A stretch of DNA of 64,000 bases from Rhodobacteraceae bacterium XHP0102. Its GTDB lineage: Bacteria; Pseudomonadota; Alphaproteobacteria; Rhodobacterales; Rhodobacteraceae. Positions within the stretch are counted from its first letter, which is position 1. Every line of letters starts with the position of its first letter. Location of the stretch: contig JAOWLD010000002.1 in the NCBI GenBank assembly GCA_025751475.1, positions 372,001 to 436,000 of the forward strand, read 5' to 3'. The notes under the pieces are model-generated. The model searched no databases and was not told where the DNA came from. It was given only the letters and a program-made list of their open reading frames with translations. The translations under genes and the position numbers were made by a program. Shown piece after piece: positions 43,566 through 52,470 of this stretch.

Positions 43566-43960
43566 AGCGCGCGCTGCACATCGGGCATATGGGCCACAAG
43601 CGCCGCAAGTCCCGTGTCCAAGGCCTTGGCCAAGCTGTTCAACTCTGCCGCGGTGACACCACCGTTTCGGGCCTCTACCCCGTGACAGATATCGCAAAAC
43701 CCGCGCAGGCCCAGATTGCTCGCAGCGCCACGCAATCCATGGAAATGCGCCGCCGTGGCCGCCCCTTGATTTCTGGTGATCCAGTCCAGATCCATGCGAA
43801 TTTCGCTGATGAATGTTTCGGCCAATTCGATGAAATCGGCATCGCCCAATTCGGTGCGCAACACCGAGATCTGTTCAAGGTCCAGTGTGGTTTGTGCAAG
43901 GCGCGCGTGGATTTGCCCCAAATGAGAGCGGTCAACGGAAGTATCTTGGGTCGCGTCCAT
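43562..43960 (-). CDS. Histidine-containing phosphotransfer (Hpt) protein
   Basis: A 132-residue all-helical protein with the Hpt signature HGLRGAASNLGL. His74 would carry the phosphoryl group between a hybrid kinase and a response regulator. The length is right for a stand-alone Hpt module. It is divergent from the response-regulator phosphatase gene at 44128, with 167 bases between starts, making that protein its most likely partner. The ATG at 43960 is preceded by GGTGGGAA. It overlaps the ilvA stop tail to tail. No histidine kinase gene is nearby. Confidence 0.85.
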   Translation of the reverse strand: MDATQDTSVDRSHLGQIHARLAQTTLDLEQISVLRTELGDADFIELAETFISEIRMDLDWITRNQGAATAAHFHGLRGAASNLGLRGFCDICHGVEARNGGVTAAELNSLAKALDTGLAALVAHMPDVQRAL

Positions 43961-44127
43961 GATGGGTTCCCACCTCCACGTGATTTTCTCGAAACCTAGA
44001 GGGCAGGTCTTAAAATTGGGTTTATATTCGCGCGCCACCCCATGTGGCCGATGCGCTTGGGGTCGAATAGGCCGTTTACCTTGTATTAGGCCCAGGCGCG
44101 TAAAGACGCAGGTCAAAGGAGTTGCCC

Positions 44128-45441
44128 GTGACCATTCACACTTTGACAGACCCCAAGAGTGCGGCGCGCCCCTTGCGCCCGCCATCCCTTGCCGAGATGT
44201 CAACTTCGGGTCTGGACAGGGCATCGGATCAGCCGACATCGGTTTTGGTCATTGATGACAGCGCCGCGCAGCGGCGTTTGATTTCACGGATGCTGACGGA
44301 ATGGGGCTATATGCCTATTTCCGCTGCGGGTGCGGCAGAAGCGCTTGCGCTCTTGGCCGAACATCCCATTTCATTGGTTGTTTGTGATTGGATGATGCCC
44401 GAGATATCGGGTCCAGAGTTTTGCGCTGAATTGCGCAAATCTGAAATGGACGGCTACGCCTATGTCATTTTGCTGACATCGAAAACGGGGCGCGATGCGA
44501 TTGCGGTGGGGTTGGAGTCTGGTGCGGATGATTTCCTGCGCAAGCCCGTGCATCCGCCCGAATTATTGGCCCGCTTGCGCGCGGGTGCGCGCATATTGCA
44601 GATCAATGCGGAATTGAAGAAGAAGAACAATCTTCTGCACCAAACCCTTGAGGAGTTGAGTGCGCTTTACGTTGATCTCGACCGCGACCTGCAGACAGCG
44701 CGCGATATGCAGCACGCGCTGTTGCGGGATCCGATTGTCGATCTGCCTCAGGCACAATTGGCTTTCATGCTGCGCGCCTCTGGCCATGTGGGGGGCGACC
44801 TTGTGGGCTATTTCCCCGCTGGGGAGGGTCGCATTGGAATGTTTTCTTTGGATGTTTCAGGGCATGGGGTATCCGCCGCGATGATCACGGCGCGGCTTGC
44901 CAGTCTGTTGGCCGCCCATTCGGCTGAACGCAATCTCTGTTTGCGCCGTGTCGGCGGACGGGTTCAGGCTGTTGCGCCTGTGGAGGTGGCGCGCAGCCTC
45001 AATCGCATGATGCTGCGCGAGGATATGAGCGGACATTACTTCACCCTTTGTTATGTGCTTTTTGATCTGACCCAAGGCACGGCACGGTTTATCCAAGCGG
45101 GTCACCCTTTGCCCTTGATCCTTGATGCACATGGGGCCGTGCGGGAGGTGGGGCAGGCGGGATTGCCCATCGGTCTGTTGGAGGATGCAGATTGGGTCGA
45201 ACAACATCTGACCCTTGCGGCTGGGGATCGGTTGTTCCTCTATTCGGATGGATGGGTTGAGTGTCCCAATCACGATGGGGTGCCTTGGTCTGAGGCGGGG
45301 CTTTGCGATGCATTGATGCGCAATGCCCAAATGCGCGGGCAGGCTATGTTGGATTGCTTGGCCCAAGATCTTGAAGTGCATTTGGGCAGTGACGAGTTTC
45401 TGGATGACATTTCAGCGGCGGTGTTACATTTTCATCCCTGA
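44128..45441 (+). CDS. Response regulator with SpoIIE/PP2C-type serine phosphatase domain
   Basis: The 437-residue protein has a receiver domain (about residues 40-155; acidic IDDS pair, phosphoacceptor Asp in CDWMMPE, Thr in LLTSK, Lys in LRKP). A coiled-coil linker follows (about 160-205, ELKKKNNLLHQTLEELSALYVDLDRDLQTARDMQ). Last comes an RsbU-like metal-dependent phosphatase domain (GGDLVGYF, DVSGHG, AGHPLPLI, DRLFLYSDG, DDISAAVL), retaining the metal aspartates. Such proteins dephosphorylate an anti-sigma-factor antagonist. The GTG start at 44128 sits 6 bases after AAAGGAG, better than the TTG at 44122. No STAS or anti-sigma gene is adjacent; the Hpt gene is divergent. Confidence 0.92.
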   Translation: MTIHTLTDPKSAARPLRPPSLAEMSTSGLDRASDQPTSVLVIDDSAAQRRLISRMLTEWGYMPISAAGAAEALALLAEHPISLVVCDWMMPEISGPEFCAELRKSEMDGYAYVILLTSKTGRDAIAVGLESGADDFLRKPVHPPELLARLRAGARILQINAELKKKNNLLHQTLEELSALYVDLDRDLQTARDMQHALLRDPIVDLPQAQLAFMLRASGHVGGDLVGYFPAGEGRIGMFSLDVSGHGVSAAMITARLASLLAAHSAERNLCLRRVGGRVQAVAPVEVARSLNRMMLREDMSGHYFTLCYVLFDLTQGTARFIQAGHPLPLILDAHGAVREVGQAGLPIGLLEDADWVEQHLTLAAGDRLFLYSDGWVECPNHDGVPWSEAGLCDALMRNAQMRGQAMLDCLAQDLEVHLGSDEFLDDISAAVLHFHP

Positions 45442-45893
45442 TTTCGGTGCAGTCGCGCCGCCAGATATTGCGCCAAAAAATACCGATCTCCCGATACGGC
45501 CAATAGCGAAAGCGCGTCCGTCCAAGGCATGAAAATCGCGCTATGCCCTGGTTCGGTTGGCGCCCCCATGCGCCGCCCCAAACGGGCATGGAAGATGTGG
45601 CATTGCTTATGCGCGTGATATCCATAGTCGGGCATGAACGTGTGGCGGTGAAACATTCCCAAACGGCGAATGCTGTGAATACGATATCCCGTTTCTTCCA
45701 ACACTTCGCGATGCAGGGCTTGAACCGCGGTTTCGCCTGCATCAATCCCGCCACCTGGCAGCTGGAATTCGGCATCAGGCTCTTCTTGGAACGTGGCCAG
45801 AATGCCATCCCCCGCATCAATGATTGCATAAGCGCCTGCGCGGGGGCGATAGCGGTGGTTTGGGTCAGGCCAGTGGCCAAATCGGCGGTTCAT
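45432..45893 (-). CDS. Nudix hydrolase
   Basis: A 153-residue hydrolase with a complete Nudix box: GGGIDAGETAVQALHREV followed by LEETGY (about 47-70), fitting GX5EX7REUXEEXGU exactly. Substrate not assigned; it resembles MutT-like NUDIX proteins. The ATG at 45893 follows AAAAGGGACC. It overlaps the last 10 bases of the facing phosphatase gene. Confidence 0.9.
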   Translation of the reverse strand: MNRRFGHWPDPNHRYRPRAGAYAIIDAGDGILATFQEEPDAEFQLPGGGIDAGETAVQALHREVLEETGYRIHSIRRLGMFHRHTFMPDYGYHAHKQCHIFHARLGRRMGAPTEPGHSAIFMPWTDALSLLAVSGDRYFLAQYLAARLHRNQG

Positions 45894-46033
45894 GTGACGG
45901 TCCCTTTTGACGGGTTTTCTCAATGCCCAGTTTTGACAGGCGCGCCGCCTATCAAAAAGCCCCAAATCGCACCCATACCCTGTGCAAGCCCATTTTTTTT
46001 GGCTAAGGCAAGGAAACGGTAGGATTGGCAAGG

Positions 46034-47020
46034 ATGTCAGACAGGCTCATGACTCAAAGTGCAACGCGCGCCAGCATTCGCGAGACGGCGGCAAAAGTTT
46101 TGCAAATCGAAGCAACAGCGGTTGAAGCGCTTGCTGCGGAGCTTCCCGCAGATTTCGAAGCGGCGGTTGAGGCGATTTTAGCAACTGAAGGGCGCGTCAT
46201 CCTGTCGGGTATTGGAAAATCGGGTCATATTGCCCGAAAGATCAGTTCAACCCTTGCCTCCACAGGCACGCCTTCGGCCTTTGTTCATCCTGCCGAAGCC
46301 AGCCATGGGGATTTGGGCATGATCACCCCCGATGATTTGGTGATTTTGATCTCCAACTCGGGTGAAACCGCCGAGCTGCGCGATATCGTGGCTCATGTTG
46401 CGCGCTTTTCGATTCCGATGATTGGCATTTCGGGGCGGCAGGACAGCACCTTGATGCGGGCGGCCCAGTATCGTTTGACATTGCCAGACGCGCCTGAAGC
46501 CTGCGTGATTGGTATGGCCCCCACCACCTCAACCACATTGACCCTTGCGATGGGGGATGCCTTGGCGGTCTGCGCCATGGAGCAACGCGGCTTTCGCCCC
46601 GAGCAATTCCGCACCTTCCATCCTGGTGGAAAATTGGGCGCACAGCTGTCTAAGGTCAGCCAATTGATGCATCAGGGCGCGGCGCTCCCGCTGGTGACGG
46701 CTCAGACGCCCATGTCTGACACGCTTTTGGTGATGACGGAAAAAAGCTTTGGCATCGTGGGGGTTTTGGACAGTGAAGGTCGCCTTCAAGGTGTGATCTC
46801 GGACGGGGATTTGCGGCGCAATATGGCGCGGTTGATGTCTTGCGTGGCTGGAGAAGTCGCCACACCATCGCCACGCGTCACCGCCCCAGATCTATTGGCC
46901 GCCGAGGCGATGGCGGTGATGTCCGCACATAAGATCACGGCCCTTTTCGCGCTGGATGACGAGAAACGCCCTGTGGGCCTGCTGCATCTGCATGATTGTT
47001 TGCGCGCGGGTTTGGCCTAA
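46034..47020 (+). CDS. kpsF: Arabinose-5-phosphate isomerase
   Basis: A 328-residue enzyme converting ribulose 5-phosphate to arabinose 5-phosphate, the precursor of Kdo for LPS or capsule primers. Its sugar isomerase (SIS) domain (about 30-180) has SGIGKSGHIARKISSTLASTG and HPAEASHGDLG, including a His near the active site. Two CBS domains follow (about 205-260 and 270-325). The start is uncertain: 46034 (MSDRLMTQ) and 46049 (MTQSATR) are both in frame. The TAA stop is shared with the ugd stop as CTAA. Kps-type versus KdsD naming is not decided by sequence alone. Confidence 0.93.
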   Translation: MSDRLMTQSATRASIRETAAKVLQIEATAVEALAAELPADFEAAVEAILATEGRVILSGIGKSGHIARKISSTLASTGTPSAFVHPAEASHGDLGMITPDDLVILISNSGETAELRDIVAHVARFSIPMIGISGRQDSTLMRAAQYRLTLPDAPEACVIGMAPTTSTTLTLAMGDALAVCAMEQRGFRPEQFRTFHPGGKLGAQLSKVSQLMHQGAALPLVTAQTPMSDTLLVMTEKSFGIVGVLDSEGRLQGVISDGDLRRNMARLMSCVAGEVATPSPRVTAPDLLAAEAMAVMSAHKITALFALDDEKRPVGLLHLHDCLRAGLA

Positions 47021-48321
47021 CGCCCGATTGCCGTATACATCTCGAACCCTGCTTTTTCGGCATCTTGACGGCTGTAGATGTTGCGCAGATCTGCCATGCG
47101 GGGCTGTGCCATAGCCTGAGACATCCGAGATAAATCCAAGGCACGGAATTCGTTCCATTCGGTCAGGATCACCAAAAGATCCGCCTCGGATGCCGCACTA
47201 TATGGGTCATCGCACCATGTGACATTGGGCAGAAGAGCCTCCCCTTCGCGGCGCCCTTGCGGATCGACCACCCTGACGGTCGCACCGCCCCCCACGAGGG
47301 CAGGCACAATGGTGAGCGAAGGTGCATCGCGCATATCATCTGTATTGGGCTTAAAGGTTACGCCAAGAACGGCGATTTTTTTGCCGTTGAAAACGCCATC
47401 GCAAAGGTCGCGGAGTTTTTCGACCATCCTGAGCTTGATCGCATCGTTTACGCGGATCACGGTTTCCACGATATGCTGCGGGGCGGCGAAATCCTGACCA
47501 ATCCGCGCAAGTGCTTGGGTGTCCTTGGGAAAGCAGGAGCCGCCGTAACCTGGACCTGCGTGCAGGAATTTATTCCCAATCCGTCCATCAAGCCCCATAC
47601 CTTTGGAGACTTCCTTCACATCTGCACCGACTTTTTCGCACAGTGCCGCGATTTCATTGATGAAGGTGATCTTGGTCGCAAGAAAGGCATTGGCGGCATA
47701 TTTGATCATTTCCGCCGATTCCAGATCGGTGGTGACAATTGGGAAGTCCCGCAAGTAAAGGGGGCGATAAATCTCGGCCATAACTTTGGCGGCGCGTTCT
47801 GATTGCACGCCAACCACCACGCGGTCTGGCTTCATGAAGTCGTCAATCGCCGCCCCTTCACGCAAAAACTCAGGGTTTGAGGCCACATCAAATTCGGCCT
47901 TTGGGTTGGTGCTTGCGATCACCTCTTGCACCTTGCGGTTGGTGCCGACAGGCACGGTGGATTTTGTCACCACCACGGCATAGCCTGTCAGGGCCTTTGC
48001 CACATCTTCGGCTGCGGCCATCACAAAGCTGAGGTCCGCATGACCATCGCCGCGCCGCGTTGGTGTGCCAACGGCAATGAAAACGGCGTCCGCGCCTGCG
48101 ACCCCGTCTGCGAGATCGGTGGTGAATGATAGCCGCCCCGCCTCCACATTGCGCGCCATAAGCGCCGCTAGGCCCGGTTCGTAGATCGGCACTTCGCCCT
48201 TGTTGAGCTTGGCGATTTTCTCTGGTGATTTGTCAACACAGACCACCTCATGACCAAAATCCGAGAAACAGACCCCCGAAACCAAACCCACATAGCCTGT
48301 GCCAATCATTGCAATACGCAT
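47017..48321 (-). CDS. ugd: UDP-glucose 6-dehydrogenase
   Basis: A 434-residue NAD-dependent dehydrogenase that oxidises UDP-glucose to UDP-glucuronate in two steps. It has an N-terminal Rossmann motif MIGTGYVGLV (5-14), the catalytic cysteine Cys263 in GPGYGGSCFPKD, TPTRRGDGHADLSFV and a C-terminal UDP-binding domain. It is downstream of the UDP-glucuronate 4-epimerase on the same strand (38-base gap), so UDP-glucuronate can be turned straight into UDP-galacturonate. Confidence 0.97.
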   Translation of the reverse strand: MRIAMIGTGYVGLVSGVCFSDFGHEVVCVDKSPEKIAKLNKGEVPIYEPGLAALMARNVEAGRLSFTTDLADGVAGADAVFIAVGTPTRRGDGHADLSFVMAAAEDVAKALTGYAVVVTKSTVPVGTNRKVQEVIASTNPKAEFDVASNPEFLREGAAIDDFMKPDRVVVGVQSERAAKVMAEIYRPLYLRDFPIVTTDLESAEMIKYAANAFLATKITFINEIAALCEKVGADVKEVSKGMGLDGRIGNKFLHAGPGYGGSCFPKDTQALARIGQDFAAPQHIVETVIRVNDAIKLRMVEKLRDLCDGVFNGKKIAVLGVTFKPNTDDMRDAPSLTIVPALVGGGATVRVVDPQGRREGEALLPNVTWCDDPYSAASEADLLVILTEWNEFRALDLSRMSQAMAQPRMADLRNIYSRQDAEKAGFEMYTAIGR

Positions 48322-48359
48322 GGTTTACAGTCCCCTTTTGGCCAATCTTCGGAGAGATT

Positions 48360-49379
48360 CTAACAGCGGTAATAATCGCGATACCAGTCCACAAATTGCG
48401 CAACCCCGTCTTTGACGGCGGTTTGTGGCTTGTAGCCCGTTAAGCGCATCAACAGGCTGGCGTCTGCCCAAGTGGCAGGAACATCGCCCGCCTGCATTTC
48501 CATGAAATTCTTTTGCGCTTCGATGCCAAGATGATCTTCGATGGCCGCAATGAATTCCATAAGAGGCACTGACTGCGAATTGCCGATATTGACAATACGG
48601 TGGGGCGCCACGGGGGAGAGGCTGTCGCCTTCAATGATTGCCTCGGCGGACGCAGGTCGGATCGGAACGGCATCAATCAAGCGCACGATGCCATCGACCA
48701 AATCGCTGACATAGGTGAAATCGCGGGCCATATTGCCATGGTTATAAACATCAATCGGCTGGCCTTCGATGATCGCTTTGGTGAATTTGAACAGCGCCAT
48801 ATCAGGCCGTCCCCATGGGCCGTAAACGGTAAAAAACCGAAACAAAGTGGTCGGAATGTCAAACAGATGTGCGTAGGAATGCGCCATCACCTCGTTTGAT
48901 TTCTTGGTGGCCGCATAAAAGGACATTTGCGTGTCGCATTTTTGCGTTTCCGCATAGGGCATCACCTGATTTGCGCCATAGGCCGAGGAGGTGGAGGCAA
49001 TCAGCAAATGTGCGGGCCTGTGGTGGCGTGCGGCCTCAAGAACGCGGAATGTGCCGATGAGATTGGCTTCCACATAGCTTTCTGGATTATCGATGGAGTA
49101 ACGCACGCCTGCTTGCGCTGCGAGGTGGATCACCGCTTCAGGTTGAAAATCAGACATCAGGCCATCCATGACGCCTTCGGCCTCAACCCGTTCATGGACC
49201 ACGCGAAATTTTGGGGTTTGGTTCAGCATCGCCTCGCGGCGTTCTTTGAGCGTGACATCATAATAATCTGTCATCGCATCGAGGCCGAGAACCTCCCAGC
49301 CATCGGCCAAAAGTCTTTGGCAGAGGTGAAACCCGATAAATCCTGACGATCCCGTCACCAATGCGCGCCGTGCGGCCAT
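48360..49379 (-). CDS. UDP-glucuronate 4-epimerase
   Basis: A 339-residue extended SDR enzyme. It has TGSSGFIGFHL (about 8-18) and ASTSSAYGANQVMPYAE, with the Tyr-Lys pair in MSFYAATKKSNE. FRFFTVYGPWGRPDMALFKFTKAI is distinctive of UDP-glucuronate/galacturonate 4-epimerases (LspL, CapI or plant GAE type). It makes UDP-galacturonate from the product of the next gene, ugd. The ATG at 49379 (MAARRALVTG) is supported by the family start; upstream frame is disregarded. It ends 38 bases before the ugd start. Confidence 0.93.
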   Translation of the reverse strand: MAARRALVTGSSGFIGFHLCQRLLADGWEVLGLDAMTDYYDVTLKERREAMLNQTPKFRVVHERVEAEGVMDGLMSDFQPEAVIHLAAQAGVRYSIDNPESYVEANLIGTFRVLEAARHHRPAHLLIASTSSAYGANQVMPYAETQKCDTQMSFYAATKKSNEVMAHSYAHLFDIPTTLFRFFTVYGPWGRPDMALFKFTKAIIEGQPIDVYNHGNMARDFTYVSDLVDGIVRLIDAVPIRPASAEAIIEGDSLSPVAPHRIVNIGNSQSVPLMEFIAAIEDHLGIEAQKNFMEMQAGDVPATWADASLLMRLTGYKPQTAVKDGVAQFVDWYRDYYRC

Positions 49380-49455
49380 ATTAAACCCTCGATTGTCTCT
49401 TTGGGCCTCCCTAGCAGGGAAGACCCTCTCCCTCCAAGAGACAAAACCACGGTTT

Positions 49456-50031
49456 TCAGGGCGTTGTGCCTTTTGATGCAAAGGCGCAGCTTTGAAGATG
49501 GTCATTCACCAGACCGCTCGCCTGCATGAACGCATAGACGGTGGTTGGCCCGCAAAATTTGAACCCCGCGCTTTTCAGGGCTTTGGACAATGCGCGCGAT
49601 GTTTCTGTTTGGGCGGGCACATCGGCAAGCGTTCGCGGGCGGTTGATTTGGGGGCTGTGGTCGACAAAGCCCCATATGAACTGAGCAAACCCCACCTCCG
49701 CCTCTAGCGTAAGATAGGCCTTGGCGTTACGGAGCGTGGCTTCGATCTTGCCGCGATGACGGATAATGCCTTCATCTTGGAGAAGTCGCGTCACTTCACC
49801 TTCGCCCCATTGAGCGAGGGTTTTGGGGGTGAACTGCGCGAAAGCGGCGCGGAAATTTTCGCGCTTGCGCAAGATTGTGATCCAACTCAACCCTGCCTGA
49901 AATGCCTCAAGGCAGAGGTTCTCAAACAGTTTTTGGCTATCCCAGACGGGGCGGCCCCATTCTTGATCGTGATAGTCGATATAGCTTGCATCGCCCAAGC
50001 ACCAGTCGCAGCGGGGAAGTCTGTCGGTCAT
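49456..50031 (-). CDS. tag: DNA-3-methyladenine glycosylase I
   Basis: Removes 3-methyladenine from alkylated DNA. The 191-residue protein has the zinc-snap ligands in CDWC (N-terminus), DYHDQEWG (His), and HLQSC near the C-terminus (His and Cys of NDHLQSC). The core FENLCLEAFQAGLSWITILRKRE is highly characteristic, as is FKFCGPTTVYAFMQASGLVNDH. The ATG at 50031 is chosen; the frame stays open upstream without family support. It is divergent from the EAL gene. Confidence 0.96.
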   Translation of the reverse strand: MTDRLPRCDWCLGDASYIDYHDQEWGRPVWDSQKLFENLCLEAFQAGLSWITILRKRENFRAAFAQFTPKTLAQWGEGEVTRLLQDEGIIRHRGKIEATLRNAKAYLTLEAEVGFAQFIWGFVDHSPQINRPRTLADVPAQTETSRALSKALKSAGFKFCGPTTVYAFMQASGLVNDHLQSCAFASKGTTP

Positions 50032-50113
50032 CGGGGCGGCCTTTGTCCTTTCGCGTTCATCTGACCTTAAGAGTTCTGTCCGCATATCTGCAAGGCAGCA
50101 GTTGGAGGCAACC

Positions 50114-50980
50114 ATGACCGTGCCGCGCACAGATTTGGCCAATCCCGAATTGGCAAGCCCGTTGGATGCCGCGATGCGCCAGATGTATCGTGGAACGGTG
50201 AAAATGGTAGAGGCGGCTTTGGCGCGCGGGGATGTCGCCTTGGCGTTTCAGCCGATTATGCGCGCCCATGGCAAAGCGGTTGCTTTTTATGAGGGTTTGA
50301 TCCGCGTTTTTGATGACAATGGCCGCTTGATCCCTGCACGGGACTTCATCGAACAGGTCGAGCAAAGTGAGACAGGCCGCAGGCTTGACTGCGCCGCGCT
50401 TGCGATGGGATTGGCCGCGCTTCACGAGGCGCCAGAGCTGCGTTTGGCGGTCAATATGTCGGCCCGTTCCATCGGCTATGCGCCTTTTCACCGTATCCTT
50501 TCGACCCACATGGCGCAGCATCCTGATGATTTGGATCGCCTGATCCTCGAAATCACGGAGACCAGCGCGATGCAAATGCCAGAATTGGTGACATCGTTCA
50601 TGCGCGATTTGCACGCCAAAGGCGTCAGTTTTGCCCTTGATGATTTTGGCGCTGGAAACACCGCATTGCGCTATTTGCGGCAATTTTCTTTCGACATTCT
50701 GAAGGTCGATGCGCAATTCGTGGATCACGTGGCGGATGACCCTGACAATCAGGTTCTGTGCGGGGCCATTCAATCTGTGGCGCGTCATTTCGATATGTTG
50801 GTCGTGGCCGAGGGTGTGGAGCGCCCGCAAGATGCAGATTGGCTGTCGCGGGCGGGGTTTGATGGGTTGCAAGGCTATGTTTATGCCGTGCCCAGTTTGG
50901 AGCGACCTTGGGCCAAATCCGAAAGCAGCGGGACGATTCAGACGACCGTTCCGCGCCGCGTTAGGCCGATGCCGCGCTAA
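50114..50980 (+). CDS. EAL-domain protein (probable cyclic-di-GMP phosphodiesterase)
   Basis: The 288-residue protein is an EAL domain with a short N-terminal part and no GGDEF or sensor domain. The motif reads EGL (60-62) instead of EAL, but the metal- and substrate-binding residues appear intact: Asn114 (NMSARS), Glu146 (LEITET), Asp176-Asp177 (LDDFGAG), Lys197 (LKVD), Glu233 (VAEGVE) and the QGY glutamine. It is therefore plausibly active on c-di-GMP. The ATG at 50114 has GGAGG upstream. It is followed by phaA after 160 bases. Confidence 0.92.
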   Translation: MTVPRTDLANPELASPLDAAMRQMYRGTVKMVEAALARGDVALAFQPIMRAHGKAVAFYEGLIRVFDDNGRLIPARDFIEQVEQSETGRRLDCAALAMGLAALHEAPELRLAVNMSARSIGYAPFHRILSTHMAQHPDDLDRLILEITETSAMQMPELVTSFMRDLHAKGVSFALDDFGAGNTALRYLRQFSFDILKVDAQFVDHVADDPDNQVLCGAIQSVARHFDMLVVAEGVERPQDADWLSRAGFDGLQGYVYAVPSLERPWAKSESSGTIQTTVPRRVRPMPR

Positions 50981-51140
50981 ACTGTCAATTTTCCGCCTGT
51001 CAGGCTGGCGCGACAAGAAAGTCTGTTGTCGGGTGGCCGATCACGCCGTATCACTGAGAGTCGAGGAAGGAACATCGGCCCCGCGGCCCTCTCCTCTCCG
51101 CCACGGGGTTGGCAAAGGATAGGTCAGGAAAGGACGTCTA

Positions 51141-52316
51141 ATGACCAACGTGGTGATTGTTTCTGCTGCACGCACAGCGGTAGGTAGTTTTCTGGGATCA
51201 TTCGCAAACACGCCCGCCCATGAATTGGGCCGTGTGGTGCTGGAGGCCGTTGTGGCCCGTGCTGGGGTGGATAAGTCTGAAGTGTCAGAAACCATTCTGG
51301 GTCAGGTGTTAACCGCCGCCCAAGGTCAAAACCCTGCACGTCAGGCGCATATAAACGCAGGTTTCCCGCAAGAAGCCGCCGCATGGAGCATCAATCAGGT
51401 GTGTGGCTCTGGTCTGCGCTCGGTGGCTATTGGCGCGCAGCATATCATGCTGGGTGACGCGGCGATTGTCGCGGCGGGTGGTCAGGAGAATATGTCGATG
51501 AGCCCGCATGCCGCCTGCTTGCGTCAGGGACAGAAAATGGGTGATCTGGCCTATATTGATACGATGATCCGCGATGGGTTGTGGGATGCGTTTAACGGCT
51601 ATCACATGGGCCAGACCGCCGAGAATGTCGCCAATCAATGGCAAATCAGCCGCGAAGCGCAAGACGCCTTTGCCGCCGCCAGTCAAAACAAAGCGGAAGC
51701 GGCGCAGAAGGCCGGAAAATTCGCCGATGAAATCACCCCTGTCACCTTGAAAACCCGTAAGGGTGAAACCGTGGTTGATAGCGATGAATACATCCGCCAC
51801 GGTGCCACGGTCGAAGCAATGGCGGGCCTGCGTCCTGCCTTTGCCAAAGAGGGTTCGGTGACAGCGGGCAATGCATCAGGCCTCAACGATGGTGCGGCGG
51901 CGGTGCTTTTGATGTCCGAGGAAGAGGCACAAAAACGTGGATTGACCCCATTGGCGCGGATTGCTTCCTATGCCACGGCGGGGCTTGATCCCTCCATTAT
52001 GGGCGTTGGCCCGATTTATGCTTCGCGCAAGGCCTTGGACAAGGCGGGCTGGAACGCGGCTGATCTTGATTTGGTCGAGGCGAATGAGGCTTTTGCGGCA
52101 CAGGCCTGCGCCGTGAACAAGGATATGGGTTGGAATCCAGAGATCGTGAACGTCAACGGTGGTGCGATTGCCATTGGCCATCCGATTGGGGCTTCGGGCT
52201 GTCGTATCCTCAACACGCTTTTGTTTGAAATGAAGCGCCGCGCTGCGAAAAAGGGCCTTGCGACCCTCTGCATCGGTGGTGGTATGGGTGTGGCCATGTG
52301 CCTTGAGCGCCCCTGA
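51141..52316 (+). CDS. phaA: Acetyl-CoA acetyltransferase (beta-ketothiolase)
   Basis: Condenses two acetyl-CoA to acetoacetyl-CoA. The 391-residue type II thiolase has the acylated cysteine Cys88 in [11 protein letters not shown], the [14 protein letters not shown] histidine (about 348) and the second catalytic cysteine in TLCIGGGMG (about 378). AGGAAAGGACG precedes the ATG. It is followed after a terminator by phaB, so the two form the polyhydroxybutyrate precursor pathway. No synthase (phaC) gene is in the window. Confidence 0.95.
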   Translation: MTNVVIVSAARTAVGSFLGSFANTPAHELGRVVLEAVVARAGVDKSEVSETILGQVLTAAQGQNPARQAHINAGFPQEAAAWSINQVCGSGLRSVAIGAQHIMLGDAAIVAAGGQENMSMSPHAACLRQGQKMGDLAYIDTMIRDGLWDAFNGYHMGQTAENVANQWQISREAQDAFAAASQNKAEAAQKAGKFADEITPVTLKTRKGETVVDSDEYIRHGATVEAMAGLRPAFAKEGSVTAGNASGLNDGAAAVLLMSEEEAQKRGLTPLARIASYATAGLDPSIMGVGPIYASRKALDKAGWNAADLDLVEANEAFAAQACAVNKDMGWNPEIVNVNGGAIAIGHPIGASGCRILNTLLFEMKRRAAKKGLATLCIGGGMGVAMCLERP

Positions 52317-52352
52317 GCCCGCGGATACCTGCAACCTATCCGCGAATCATAC

Positions 52353-52380
52353 AAGGGGCGCTTACAGCGCCCCTTTTTTA
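52353..52380 (+). terminator. Rho-independent terminator after phaA
   Basis: Stem GGGGCGCT/AGCGCCCC (52355-52362 with 52366-52373), three-base loop, followed by six T residues. It separates phaA from phaB, so phaB likely has its own promoter. Confidence 0.9.
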
Positions 52381-52407
52381 CATCCAGAAATACTGCACGA
52401 AACAATA

Positions 52408-52442
52408 TTGCGCCTGTAGTATTAATCACGTAACAACGTTAC
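52408..52442 (+). promoter_or_regulatory. Candidate phaB promoter overlapping a short palindrome
   Basis: TTGCGC (52408-52413) and TAACAA (52431-52436) are 17 bases apart, a plausible sigma-70-like pair. The perfect inverted repeat GTAAC-AAC-GTTAC (52430-52442) covers the -10 and could be an operator. The ribosome site GGAGGAG precedes the ATG at 52471. Confidence 0.35.
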
Positions 52443-52470
52443 AAAGACCCAAGCCTGATCGGAGGAGAAA

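Noticed and set aside
50057-51016. 319-codon - strand frame opposite the EAL gene
   Set aside because: Arg/His/Gln-rich with no motif, while all EAL catalytic residues are in the opposite frame.
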